Positions 18,943 to 26,548 of a DNA stretch of 64,000 nt are shown here, piece after piece (position 1 is the stretch's first letter; each line of letters starts with the position of its first letter). The DNA is from Eubacterium sp. (GTDB lineage: Bacteria; Bacillota; Clostridia; Oscillospirales; Acutalibacteraceae). Location of the stretch: contig JAGHJI010000018.1 of the NCBI GenBank assembly GCA_017886765.1, positions 19,369 through 83,368 on the forward strand, in the 5' to 3' direction. The notes beneath the pieces were generated by a model that was given only the letters and a program-made list of their open reading frames with translations, ran no database searches and was not told where the DNA came from. The position numbers were made by a program, and so were the translations under genes.

Positions 18943-19701
18943 TTATGCAATGACAAAAGAAATGAGAAACAGAATAACATACAACACCGGCTGGTGCGCA
19001 AGATATACCCAAAGGCTGTTTTTCCCCACAAAGGATAAAAAAGCGCTGTGCTTCCTGTACATCATTTCAGGCAGCTTTTCATCAGCGGCGAGCTTACCTA
19101 TGAAATACCCCAGGAAAAACATAAATATCCACGGAATAACGGCAAAATAATCTGCGCTGTAAAAGCTTGAGCTATGCAGTCCCAGAGGCGCAAGGAAATC
19201 ATACTGATACCAGCTTTCAGGGAGCGTGATAAGGCCGAAACACAGCCCTCCTATCTCTATATCGTAAAAGAAAAGGAAAAGTAACAGGGAAACAACGGCG
19301 CCGATCTTATAATTAATTTTTTTCAAAACAGGCATAAAAAGCCCTGTCACGATCATACATACGCCCAGGCAGTGCAGAATACCGAAATAAATTTCTGCGC
19401 CGGTAAAACCAAGCAGGGGCATAAGCACCGCTGTTACCAGAGTAACCGCGCAGCCGCAGGCAAGCACGATTACGCCTCTTTTAACAGCGTTTCTGGAAAG
19501 TCTCGAACACATTCCGGAAATAAGAATAAACGCTGCCCAGAATACCGGCTGAACGATACACAGGGCGTCAAACACCTCATATCCCCAGGAAAAGCCCAGT
19601 ACGTCACCGATATCCAGAAACGTATGGTGAATGACCATACAGATAATGGCAAACCCCCTGATTTCATCAAGCATATGAATACGTCTTTTATCTTCACGCA
19701 T
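18943..19701 (-). CDS. DUF1624 (heparan-alpha-glucosaminide N-acetyltransferase-like) membrane protein
   Basis: A 252-residue protein with about six or seven membrane helices. RRIHMLDEIRGFAIICMVIHHTFLDIG is the signature start of DUF1624, related to acyltransferase-3 and HGSNAT proteins; the conserved His pair and the C-terminal FVGKNSLWVYLAHQPVLY segment are present. Members are thought to move acyl groups across the membrane onto sugars or wall polymers, but the substrate here is unknown. AAAGGGTG precedes the ATG. It stands alone and is divergent from the thioesterase operon. Confidence 0.85.
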   Translation of the reverse strand: MREDKRRIHMLDEIRGFAIICMVIHHTFLDIGDVLGFSWGYEVFDALCIVQPVFWAAFILISGMCSRLSRNAVKRGVIVLACGCAVTLVTAVLMPLLGFTGAEIYFGILHCLGVCMIVTGLFMPVLKKINYKIGAVVSLLLFLFFYDIEIGGLCFGLITLPESWYQYDFLAPLGLHSSSFYSADYFAVIPWIFMFFLGYFIGKLAADEKLPEMMYRKHSAFLSFVGKNSLWVYLAHQPVLYVILFLISFVIA

Positions 19702-19777
19702 TTTGCCGGCACCCTTTCTGTTAATTTGTTATATTGTACCACAATTGTTTTATATTGTATATAACAAAAAAATATGA

Positions 19778-19844
19778 TATAATAGCCTAACGAAACATCG
19801 GCAAAATCAGAAGTTCTGATTGTTTCAGAGAACATTGTATCATC
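19778..19844 (+). repeat. -10/hairpin repeat, copy A
   Basis: TATAAT, a short CCTAACG spacer, a GAAAC...GTTTC hairpin with an inner TCAGAA/TTCTGA stem, and the tail AGAACATTGTATCATC. Two close relatives occur at 49425 and 49526. It supplies or decorates the promoter of the thioesterase operon; TTGTAT about 17 bases earlier could be the -35. Confidence 0.65.
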
Positions 19845-19860
19845 AGTTTGAGGTATTGTT

Positions 19861-20250
19861 ATGAAAGAATTTTCACAAAAACTAAACAGCAAAGCCACCG
19901 CTACAGTCAGCGGAGAAAATACTGCGGCAGCGGTGAAATCCGGTTCTCTTGACGTGTTCGCAACCCCGATGATGCTGGCGCTTATGGAGGAGGCAACATG
20001 TCTTGCCTGCGCGCCGCTCCTTGACGAGGGGGAAACGACAGTGGGTACGGGCGTCAGTATTTCCCATGACAAGGCAAGCGGTCTCGGCACGGTGATAACG
20101 GCTTGCGCCACCCTGGAAAAATCGGAAGGCAGGAAACTGACCTTTTCCGTATATGCAGAGGACGACAAGGGAGATCGGATCGGAAAGGGCACCATTGAAA
20201 GATTTGTTGTGCTTGCTGATAAATTTATGAAAAGAGTAAACGGCGTATGA
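19861..20250 (+). CDS. Hotdog-fold thioesterase, FlK-like
   Basis: A 129-residue hotdog protein. VFATPMMLALMEEAT and TVGTGVSISHDKAS match the fluoroacetyl-CoA thioesterase (FlK)-like group in which Thr, Glu and His act together. It should hydrolyse a small acyl-CoA in the cytoplasm; fluoroacetyl-CoA is unlikely as the natural substrate. It is the first gene of a coupled five-gene operon, with GAGGT before the ATG and a 4-base overlap with the next gene. Confidence 0.85.
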   Translation: MKEFSQKLNSKATATVSGENTAAAVKSGSLDVFATPMMLALMEEATCLACAPLLDEGETTVGTGVSISHDKASGLGTVITACATLEKSEGRKLTFSVYAEDDKGDRIGKGTIERFVVLADKFMKRVNGV

Positions 20251-21422
20251 GATACAGTGCGGTAATTTTTGATTTTGACGGAACGATATGCGATACCGGC
20301 GAAGGCATACTGAAAAGCGCGAAATACGCGCTGGAGGCTTTCGGTTACGACGCGCCCGATTATGAGGAGCTGACCTGTTTTATCGGTCCCCCGCTGCTGA
20401 TAACCTTCCAGGAAAAATTCGGTGCGGATGCGGCAACGGCAGATGAGCTTGTGAGAAAATTCCGTGAACGCTATACCAACAAAGGTGTGTTTGAAAGCAA
20501 GCTTTACGACGGAGTAAAAGAACTGCTGATAACGCTGAAAAAGGACAATATTAAAATCGGTATCGCCTCCTCCAAGCCACAGGATTATATTGAGACACTG
20601 CTTGACCATTTCGGAATCAAGTCTTATTTTGACGTCATCTGCGGCGTATCCTTTACCGCGGACTGCGAGTCCAAGGCAAGCATTATTGCCCGCTGCCAAA
20701 AGGAGCTTGACACAGCCGGCAATCTCTGCCTGATGGTGGGGGACAAGAAATATGACATGGAGGGAGCAAAGGCAAACCTGATTGATTCCGCCGGCGTATT
20801 ATGGGGCTACGGCACAAAATTTGAGCACATCGAGGCGGGAGCAAAATTTATTCTTGAAAAAGTGGACGATGTGGAAGCCATTGCGCTGGGATTTTACGAA
20901 CAGACGGAAGAAACACAGGGCATTTTCAGCGGTAAAATTATCAGCGTGCATACCGACACGGTTACGCTGGTGGATGGAACGGAGGCCCAGCGCGAGGTGG
21001 TGGACCACCCGGGCGGCGTAGCAGTCGTAGGCCTTACTGAAAATAACGAGGTACTGATGGTAAGGCAGTTTCGGTATCCGTATAAAGAAATCATTTATGA
21101 AATCCCTGCCGGCAAGCTTGAAAAAGGCGAGGATATACGCCAGGCGGGCATCCGTGAATTCCATGAGGAATGCGGCGCCGAAGCCCAGAATTTCGAGGCG
21201 CTGGGTGAAATCTATCCTACGCCAGGATATTGCAGTGAGATCATACATCTTTTCTACGCAACCGATTTAACATTTACCCAGCAGGAACTGGATGATGACG
21301 AATATCTTGACGTTATTAAGATGCCCTTGGGCGAATGTGTTGCCAAGATCATGAGCGGTGAAATAAAGGACGCTAAAACCATCGTGGGCATACTCAAATT
21401 AAAGGAACTGAAAAAATTATGA
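20247..21422 (+). CDS. Fusion of HAD phosphatase and Nudix (ADP-ribose pyrophosphatase-type) hydrolase
   Basis: A 391-residue two-domain protein. Residues 1-215 are a HAD phosphatase of the phosphoglycolate phosphatase type: DFDGT (9-13), a Ser in IASSK and GDKKYD (165-170). Residues 225-391 are a Nudix hydrolase with a perfect box GKLEKGEDIRQAGIREFHEECGA (289-311) and the PTPGYCSE segment typical of ADP-ribose/NudF enzymes. The two activities are usually separate genes. One polypeptide could cut a nucleotide sugar and then dephosphorylate the product. It overlaps both neighbours by 4 bases. There is no frameshift or stop between the domains, so it is a true fusion in this assembly. Confidence 0.92.
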   Translation: MRYSAVIFDFDGTICDTGEGILKSAKYALEAFGYDAPDYEELTCFIGPPLLITFQEKFGADAATADELVRKFRERYTNKGVFESKLYDGVKELLITLKKDNIKIGIASSKPQDYIETLLDHFGIKSYFDVICGVSFTADCESKASIIARCQKELDTAGNLCLMVGDKKYDMEGAKANLIDSAGVLWGYGTKFEHIEAGAKFILEKVDDVEAIALGFYEQTEETQGIFSGKIISVHTDTVTLVDGTEAQREVVDHPGGVAVVGLTENNEVLMVRQFRYPYKEIIYEIPAGKLEKGEDIRQAGIREFHEECGAEAQNFEALGEIYPTPGYCSEIIHLFYATDLTFTQQELDDDEYLDVIKMPLGECVAKIMSGEIKDAKTIVGILKLKELKKL

Positions 21423-22573
21423 CGGCTTATTTCGACAATTCGGCAACTACCAGGCCCTGCCGTGAAACGATCAGCGCCGTAATGGATATGCTGGAAAACA
21501 ACTGGGGGAATCCCTCAAGCCTTCACAATCCGGGGATACACGCAATGAAAGAGATCATCGCCTCCAGAGCCGTTATTGCTGATTCACTGGGCGCGGACCG
21601 GGAGGAAATCATTTTTACTTCCGGCGGAACGGAGGCAAACAATCTGGCTCTTTTCGGCGCAGTAAAGGCGAGAAAAAGACTGGGCAACAGAATCGTTACC
21701 ACGGCAATCGAGCATGAGAGCGTTCTGCAATCTGCCCAGGAGCTTGAAAAGCAGGGTTTTGAAGTCATATATCTTAAGCCGGACAAGTACGGCAATATAA
21801 CGAAAGAACAGCTTTTTGAAGCGGTGAACAGCGACACGATTCTTGTTTCCATGATGTATATCAACAATGAGGTCGGCTCTGTAATGCCGGTGGAAGCAAT
21901 AAAAAGAGCGGTAAAAAAAGCGAACTCTCCAGCCCTTATTCATATAGACTGCGTACAGGCATACGGTAAAGTTGCCATAAATGCGAAAAAAATCGGAGCG
22001 GACCTGATCACCGTATCGGCGCATAAAGTGCACGGACCCAAAGGGACGGGCGCGCTTTATATAAACAAAGACGCCAATCTGACAAAGCAGAATTTTGCCG
22101 TTGTCTTCGGCGGTGAGCAGGAGAAAAAAATACGTCCGGGAACGGAGTGTTCCCCTCTCATTGCGGGCTTCGCGGCGGCGGTCAGAGCCTTTGCGCCCCT
22201 GCAGGAACAGAAAAGCCATATAAAAGAGCTGAACCGATACGCAAGGGAGAGACTCGGTCAGATCAACGGGATAAAATTCAATAATGACGTCCAGGCGTCG
22301 CCGTATATAATAAATATGTATATCCCCACTTTTATGCGAAGTCAGACGGTTATACAAGAGCTCAGCAGCGAATATAATATATACGTCAGCAGCGGCTCCG
22401 CCTGCGCCAAAGGCAAAAAAAGTCACGTGCTGACAGCAATGGGACTGGACAGCGAAATCATTGACAAAAGCATCAGAATAAGCTTTTGCAGAAATAATAC
22501 AAAAGAAGAAATCGACTATTTAACGGATGCATTAAAGAATTTGATTGAAAAACATCCGGCGGAGAAAATATGA
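21419..22573 (+). CDS. Cysteine desulfurase (NifS/IscS family), partner of ThiI
   Basis: A 384-residue PLP enzyme that takes sulfur from cysteine. The PLP lysine is Lys203 in TVSAHKVHGPKG and the sulfur-carrying Cys329 lies in SSGSACAKGKKS. It overlaps thiI by 4 bases, the arrangement of NifZ-ThiI in Bacillus, so it most likely feeds sulfur to ThiI for 4-thiouridine rather than to Fe-S clusters; no iscU or sufU is nearby. Confidence 0.95.
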   Translation: MTAYFDNSATTRPCRETISAVMDMLENNWGNPSSLHNPGIHAMKEIIASRAVIADSLGADREEIIFTSGGTEANNLALFGAVKARKRLGNRIVTTAIEHESVLQSAQELEKQGFEVIYLKPDKYGNITKEQLFEAVNSDTILVSMMYINNEVGSVMPVEAIKRAVKKANSPALIHIDCVQAYGKVAINAKKIGADLITVSAHKVHGPKGTGALYINKDANLTKQNFAVVFGGEQEKKIRPGTECSPLIAGFAAAVRAFAPLQEQKSHIKELNRYARERLGQINGIKFNNDVQASPYIINMYIPTFMRSQTVIQELSSEYNIYVSSGSACAKGKKSHVLTAMGLDSEIIDKSIRISFCRNNTKEEIDYLTDALKNLIEKHPAEKI

Positions 22574-23742
22574 AGGAAATTATACTTATAAAAAACGGTG
22601 AGCTTGCTCTCAAAGGGCTCAACAGAAACAGCTTTGAGGACAAACTCATAAAGAACATGAAAATAAGACTGGCTGATTTGGGGAAATTTACATTCACAAA
22701 AAGCCAGTCCACAATCATGATTGACTCTGAGGACGAGGATATCGACCTGGACGACGCGGCTGACAGACTTTCAAAAGTATTCGGCATTGCGGCGCTTTCA
22801 CGCGCATGCGTATGCGAAAAGGATTTTGACTGTATCAAAACAGCCGCCGTAAGCTATTTGGAGGAACAGCTTGAGGATGCCCGGACATTCAAGGTGGAAG
22901 CCAAGCGTTCCGACAAAAAATTCCCGATGAAATCACCTGAAATTTGCAGAGAAGCGGGCGGATATATCCTTTCCAAATTCCATCATCTGAAAGTTGACGT
23001 ACACAACCCCGATATTATCGTTACAATAGAGGTAAGGGAACAGTACGCATTTATCCATGGAAACCGTATCAAAGGCGCCGGAGGTATGCCCACGGGAACA
23101 AGCGGCAGAGCTGCCGTTCTGATAAGCGGAGGCATTGATTCGCCCGTTGCGGCATATATGATGGCAAAGCGCGGTATCGAGCTTTGCGCCGTTCATTTCG
23201 CTTCTCCGCCGTACACCTCGGAGCTTGCGGAAATGAAAGTTATGGAGCTGCTGAAAAGGGTCGCCAAATATTCCGGCACCATTACGACATACGTTGTTCC
23301 CTTTACAAAGATCCAGGAACAGATAAGGAACCTGTGCCCCGAGGAGTATTTCACCATCATCATGCGCCGCATTATGATGATCGTATCGGAAAAAATCGCG
23401 CAGGGTCAGAATTGCAGCGCTCTCATAACCGGTGAAAGCGTCGGTCAGGTGGCAAGTCAGACCATTTACGCTCTGGCGTGTACCGACTGCGTTGTAAACA
23501 TGCCTGTTTTCAGACCATGTATCGGTATGGATAAGGAAGAGATCATAAGTATTTCAAGAAAAATCGATACTTTTGAAACTTCCATCCAGCCTTATGAAGA
23601 CTGCTGCACCGTATTCACACCGAGACACCCAAAAACAAGACCGCATCTTGATGACGTCGTCAGGGCGCAGAGCAAAATCGAAGACCTTGATCAGCTTATC
23701 GACGAAGCAGTAAAGAACGCTAAAAAGGTGATTATAAAATAA
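22570..23742 (+). CDS. thiI: tRNA 4-thiouridine synthase ThiI
   Basis: A 390-residue enzyme that makes 4-thiouridine at position 8 of tRNA with ATP and sulfur from the desulfurase. An N-terminal ferredoxin-like part and THUMP domain (about 60-165) are followed by the PP-loop SGGIDSPVAAYMM and the conserved Cys-containing ITGESVGQVASQT. The C-terminal rhodanese domain of the E. coli protein is absent, as in Bacillus and most clostridia, consistent with a dedicated desulfurase next door. It ends one base into the next gene (TAATG). Confidence 0.96.
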   Translation: MKEIILIKNGELALKGLNRNSFEDKLIKNMKIRLADLGKFTFTKSQSTIMIDSEDEDIDLDDAADRLSKVFGIAALSRACVCEKDFDCIKTAAVSYLEEQLEDARTFKVEAKRSDKKFPMKSPEICREAGGYILSKFHHLKVDVHNPDIIVTIEVREQYAFIHGNRIKGAGGMPTGTSGRAAVLISGGIDSPVAAYMMAKRGIELCAVHFASPPYTSELAEMKVMELLKRVAKYSGTITTYVVPFTKIQEQIRNLCPEEYFTIIMRRIMMIVSEKIAQGQNCSALITGESVGQVASQTIYALACTDCVVNMPVFRPCIGMDKEEIISISRKIDTFETSIQPYEDCCTVFTPRHPKTRPHLDDVVRAQSKIEDLDQLIDEAVKNAKKVIIK

Positions 23743-24902
23743 TGAGCGAAGAAAAGGACGATATTCTCGAAATCCTTTCTGATTTCAAAGAGAAAAAGGA
23801 AAGACGGGAAACCGAGCCCGACGAACCGCTTCAGCCGCCAAAGCGCAGAGACGGTGAAAGCTATATAGATTTTGCCAAACCGGAAGAAGGCGAAGAAGCG
23901 GAGGAAGCAGAGCGGAAAACGCTTTTCAAAAGAAAAAAAGAGTCTAAGCCTGAAAAGACACCGGAAGAAATTGAGGCATTAAAAGCGCAGAAACAAGAAA
24001 AGCGTGAAAGCAGAAAGAACAAAGCAAAAACGGTATGGATTAAAGTTAAAAACGCCGTATTCAACAAAAAGGTATTGGCCGCAGTTGCGGCACTGGCTGT
24101 AATCATTGCCGCCGTATTCGGAATCAGATACGGGGTGGAACAGGCAAAGGTTGCGTATCTGAAACCCTATCAGGAAAAATATCCGGATGTGGAATTCCCT
24201 GCCGGAATCCTTGAAAAATACTGCGACGCTTACGGTGAAAATCCCGACACCGCAGGATATATTGAAATACTGGACATCAATTTAAAATCAACTGTCAGCC
24301 GTGACACGCAGACCTATCCCTATGCGCAGCCTTGCACAGACGGATGTGAGCAGTTCAACTATGTTGTATATCTGAATGACGACAGTCTGGAGGATATCTA
24401 TTCCAGTGCCGAGGGCTATAACAGCGCAAGCGGATATATGACTTACTCCAATCTGTTCCAAGATTATACCTTTAAGATTGTAGGCGCTTTTTACACAAAC
24501 ACCAAAGCTCAGGATGACAGCGGCTATATCTTTCCCTACAATGTTACGGAAAAAATGACTGCTGACTCTCAAAATGAATATATTTCAAGACTGCAGAGCA
24601 GATTCATTTACAGCACGGGAATCGACATTACCAGGCAGGATACGATACTGACAGTCTCCTGTCCCACAGATTACAGAGAAGATTTCCGTTTTGTCGTTAT
24701 CGGCGTTATGAGAGAGGATACGGACAGCAAGCTTACTGCAGAGGATAAAAGTGATGTCCATTATCCGCAGATCATCTATGATGAAACGAACACAGAAAAC
24801 CCATACAGATTTTCATCGCAATGGTATCCGGAAATCATCGTCACCGACAGCGAAGGAACACAAACAACCATTCAGAAAACCATTGAAGATTATGAGCAGT
24901 AA
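23742..24902 (+). CDS. Sortase-like membrane protein lacking the catalytic His
   Basis: A 386-residue protein with a long charged cytoplasmic N-terminus, one membrane segment (about 111-129) and an extracellular domain with sortase B-like order: YIEILDINLKSTV, QFNYVVYLNDDSL, NLFQDYTFKIVGAFYTNT, then TILTVSCPTDYREDFRFVVIGV. Cys307 and Arg316 fall where the sortase TLSTC Cys and catalytic Arg belong. In the segment that should read YGHN the sequence is YLND, so the active-site His is missing. It is probably a catalytically altered or inactive sortase homologue. It is the last gene of the thioesterase operon. Confidence 0.65.
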   Translation: MSEEKDDILEILSDFKEKKERRETEPDEPLQPPKRRDGESYIDFAKPEEGEEAEEAERKTLFKRKKESKPEKTPEEIEALKAQKQEKRESRKNKAKTVWIKVKNAVFNKKVLAAVAALAVIIAAVFGIRYGVEQAKVAYLKPYQEKYPDVEFPAGILEKYCDAYGENPDTAGYIEILDINLKSTVSRDTQTYPYAQPCTDGCEQFNYVVYLNDDSLEDIYSSAEGYNSASGYMTYSNLFQDYTFKIVGAFYTNTKAQDDSGYIFPYNVTEKMTADSQNEYISRLQSRFIYSTGIDITRQDTILTVSCPTDYREDFRFVVIGVMREDTDSKLTAEDKSDVHYPQIIYDETNTENPYRFSSQWYPEIIVTDSEGTQTTIQKTIEDYEQ

Positions 24903-24944
24903 GTTTTGTACCGCTCAGCGAAATAAAAAGACACCGGATAAAAC

Positions 24945-24970
24945 CGAGGTGCTATAACGAAGTTTTATAA
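24945..24970 (+). repeat. Left terminal inverted repeat of the insertion
   Basis: Starts directly after the left TAAAA and matches the right end in inverted orientation over about 24 bases with scattered mismatches. Confidence 0.7.
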
Positions 24971-25086
24971 TTAAATAAATACGACATAATGCATGTAACC
25001 CACTTTACTGCTTTCAATGATTTGATAATAGTAAAGTGGATTATTTTGATATTGAAAAACAAATTTCTTTATGATAAAATATAACT

Positions 25087-25254
25087 GCCAAACAAATTAA
25101 ATAAATGTATCACTTGATAAGTGTGTCTTTTTATCTTTTGATAAAAAATGCATGCTCTTATTTCACATGCTTATTTAGTGATGCGTGTTTAATTTGTTTG
25201 GCGACAGTTGAGCTATGCGTTTTTTGGCGTACGGCTTTGCTGTACGCATTTTTT
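25087..25254 (+). promoter_or_regulatory. Structured leader with attenuator before the cargo gene
   Basis: GCCAAACAAATTAAA (25087-25101) and TTTAATTTGTTTGGC (25188-25202) form a perfect 15-bp stem enclosing two smaller hairpins. A terminator-like hairpin follows, GCGTAC/GTACGC with TTTTTT (25227-25254), ending 6 bases before the AAGGAG at 25260. CGCAT in the terminator could instead pair with ATGCG at about 25214, giving a possible antiterminator. I recognise no riboswitch consensus. Confidence 0.5.
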
Positions 25255-25272
25255 ATTATAAGGAGAAAAAAG

Positions 25273-26346
25273 ATGAAAGAGAAATTATTAATAATCGTAT
25301 TTTCTATAATTGTTGTTATATCAATTATAATAGTAATGGTTTTAGCTAACCGGCAAAGCGAAAATTCAACTGAATCTGCTTCTGGTGATAGTTTGAGCTA
25401 TGATTATTCAGAAGAAAATAACGAAAATGATTATACCGATTATTATGAGGAAGAAACTACTCAAGCAATTAAACTTAGTGATAGTTGTGATAAGATTTTT
25501 GCAACGGGAACTGATGAAAATGGTAATTTCTACGAACTTGTTGCCAATCAAGAAGAGACATATGATAATGTTAAAATTGAAATAGGTGTTATAAAAAACA
25601 ATAAATGGTTATTAGAACCAACATCTGATATACCATTTATAGATGAAGAAACAGGCTTGATAAAAGCGGGAAATTCTACTTTTGGAATAGATGATGTGTT
25701 AATTAATGATTATGAATTTGATAATGTTTACGGCACTTTTAAATATGTTGCCGACGGTTGTTTTTGCATTTGTAAAGGAAAACAAAAAAACAGAAGTGCA
25801 ACCGGAGCTTCTCAATGCACAATAATATATAATGCGGAAAATAAAAAAGCTTATTATAATAACGGTGAACCGTATCTTCGTTATGATGAAGAATCGAATT
25901 TTGTTTTAGTTGATTTAGACAAAGAAGCTAAACACGGAAACCACCTATTGATTCAACATCGATATTCTATCGGCGGTCTTCCCTTTGAAGAATTTAGAAG
26001 TGATTTCTATGTCCTTGATACCAATACAATGAAAACAAAGATGATTGTTGAAGGTACGGAATATAATATTGTTGCTCCGATAGGTGATGGCTTATTTGCA
26101 GTTGGTGATTCACTTTACAGTAATACGGTTGGCAATGCGATTATGTATTTTTATGATTTAGAAGGTAATGAAGTTATTGATTTAACGTCTTATAATGATG
26201 GTGAGGTATATAGCGCTGGTGAATCGTACTTTGTTGATGAAAAATTTACATTTTTGGCTGAAAACGATGCTGGAACAGAGTTTCAAGTTACTATTGATAC
26301 AAAAGGAAAGGTTATTAGTAGTGTCGAAAAATTAAAACAAAATTAA
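25273..26346 (+). CDS. Cargo gene: membrane-anchored extracellular protein of unknown function
   Basis: A 357-residue protein from the ATG at 25273, which has AAGGAG upstream; the track start at 25105 runs through the leader. One N-terminal membrane segment (LLIIVFSIIVVISIIIVMVLA) is followed by an acidic, Tyr/Glu/Asp-rich linker and an outer domain with beta-rich segments (GVIKNNKWLLEP, YVADGCFCICKG, GDGLFAVGDSLY) reminiscent of WG or propeller repeats. I cannot assign a function. It has AT-rich codons unlike the flanks and is the only gene in the inserted element. Confidence 0.8.
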   Translation: MKEKLLIIVFSIIVVISIIIVMVLANRQSENSTESASGDSLSYDYSEENNENDYTDYYEEETTQAIKLSDSCDKIFATGTDENGNFYELVANQEETYDNVKIEIGVIKNNKWLLEPTSDIPFIDEETGLIKAGNSTFGIDDVLINDYEFDNVYGTFKYVADGCFCICKGKQKNRSATGASQCTIIYNAENKKAYYNNGEPYLRYDEESNFVLVDLDKEAKHGNHLLIQHRYSIGGLPFEEFRSDFYVLDTNTMKTKMIVEGTEYNIVAPIGDGLFAVGDSLYSNTVGNAIMYFYDLEGNEVIDLTSYNDGEVYSAGESYFVDEKFTFLAENDAGTEFQVTIDTKGKVISSVEKLKQN

Positions 26347-26482
26347 ACTAAAACATATTTATATTAGCTATATTATACCGACTTAAGATAACATAAAATA
26401 TTTAACCCACTATGACACTTTCAAGTGAAAGATGTCATAGTGGGTCTTGTTACATTTATATTTTTTGTAGAAATACCTTTTA

Positions 26483-26509
26483 TGCAACACTTCTTTACAG
26501 CACGTCAGC
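26483..26509 (-). repeat. Right terminal inverted repeat of the insertion
   Basis: Reverse complement of the left end, with one extra G next to the right TAAAA. Confidence 0.7.
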
Positions 26510-26548
26510 TAAAATCCGGTGTCTTTTTTATTCCAATCAATATAATAT

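Larger units (their letters stand above)
24945..26509. mobile_element. AT-rich 1565-bp insertion with terminal inverted repeats, TAAAA target duplication and one cargo gene
   Basis: Flanked by direct TAAAA repeats (24940-24944 and 26510-26514). The ends are imperfect inverted repeats: left CCGAGGTGCTATAACGAAG, right (reverse complement) CTGACGTGCTGTAAAGAAG, about 15 of 19 matching. Each end also has a subterminal hairpin starting with CCACT: CCACTTTACT/AGTAAAGTGG (25001-25040) and ACCCACTATGACA/TGTCATAGTGGGT (26405-26445). It holds a structured leader and one CDS but no transposase, so it would be mobilised in trans. Its codon use is clearly more AT-rich than the neighbours. Confidence 0.75.
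24926..26529 (+). terminator. Terminator split by the inserted element
   Basis: AAAAAGACACCGGA (24926-24939) and TCCGGTGTCTTTTTT (26515-26529) are perfect complementary arms of an intrinsic terminator, but they now lie about 1.57 kb apart. Removing 24945-26509 plus one TAAAA copy restores a 9-bp stem with a 5-base TAAAA loop. It originally served the convergent operons ending at 24902 and 26549. Confidence 0.85.

Noticed and set aside
19470-20699. 409-residue minus-strand ORF
   Set aside because: Runs antisense through the DUF1624 end, thioesterase and HAD-Nudix genes and through a repeat and promoter; composition is that of a shadow frame.
21584-22426. 280-residue minus-strand ORF
   Set aside because: Antisense to the cysteine desulfurase gene, which has both active-site residues and coupled neighbours.
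25105-25272. N-terminal extension of the cargo ORF given in the track
   Set aside because: It crosses the leader stem and terminator hairpin and lacks an SD; AAGGAG before 25273 fits the true start.
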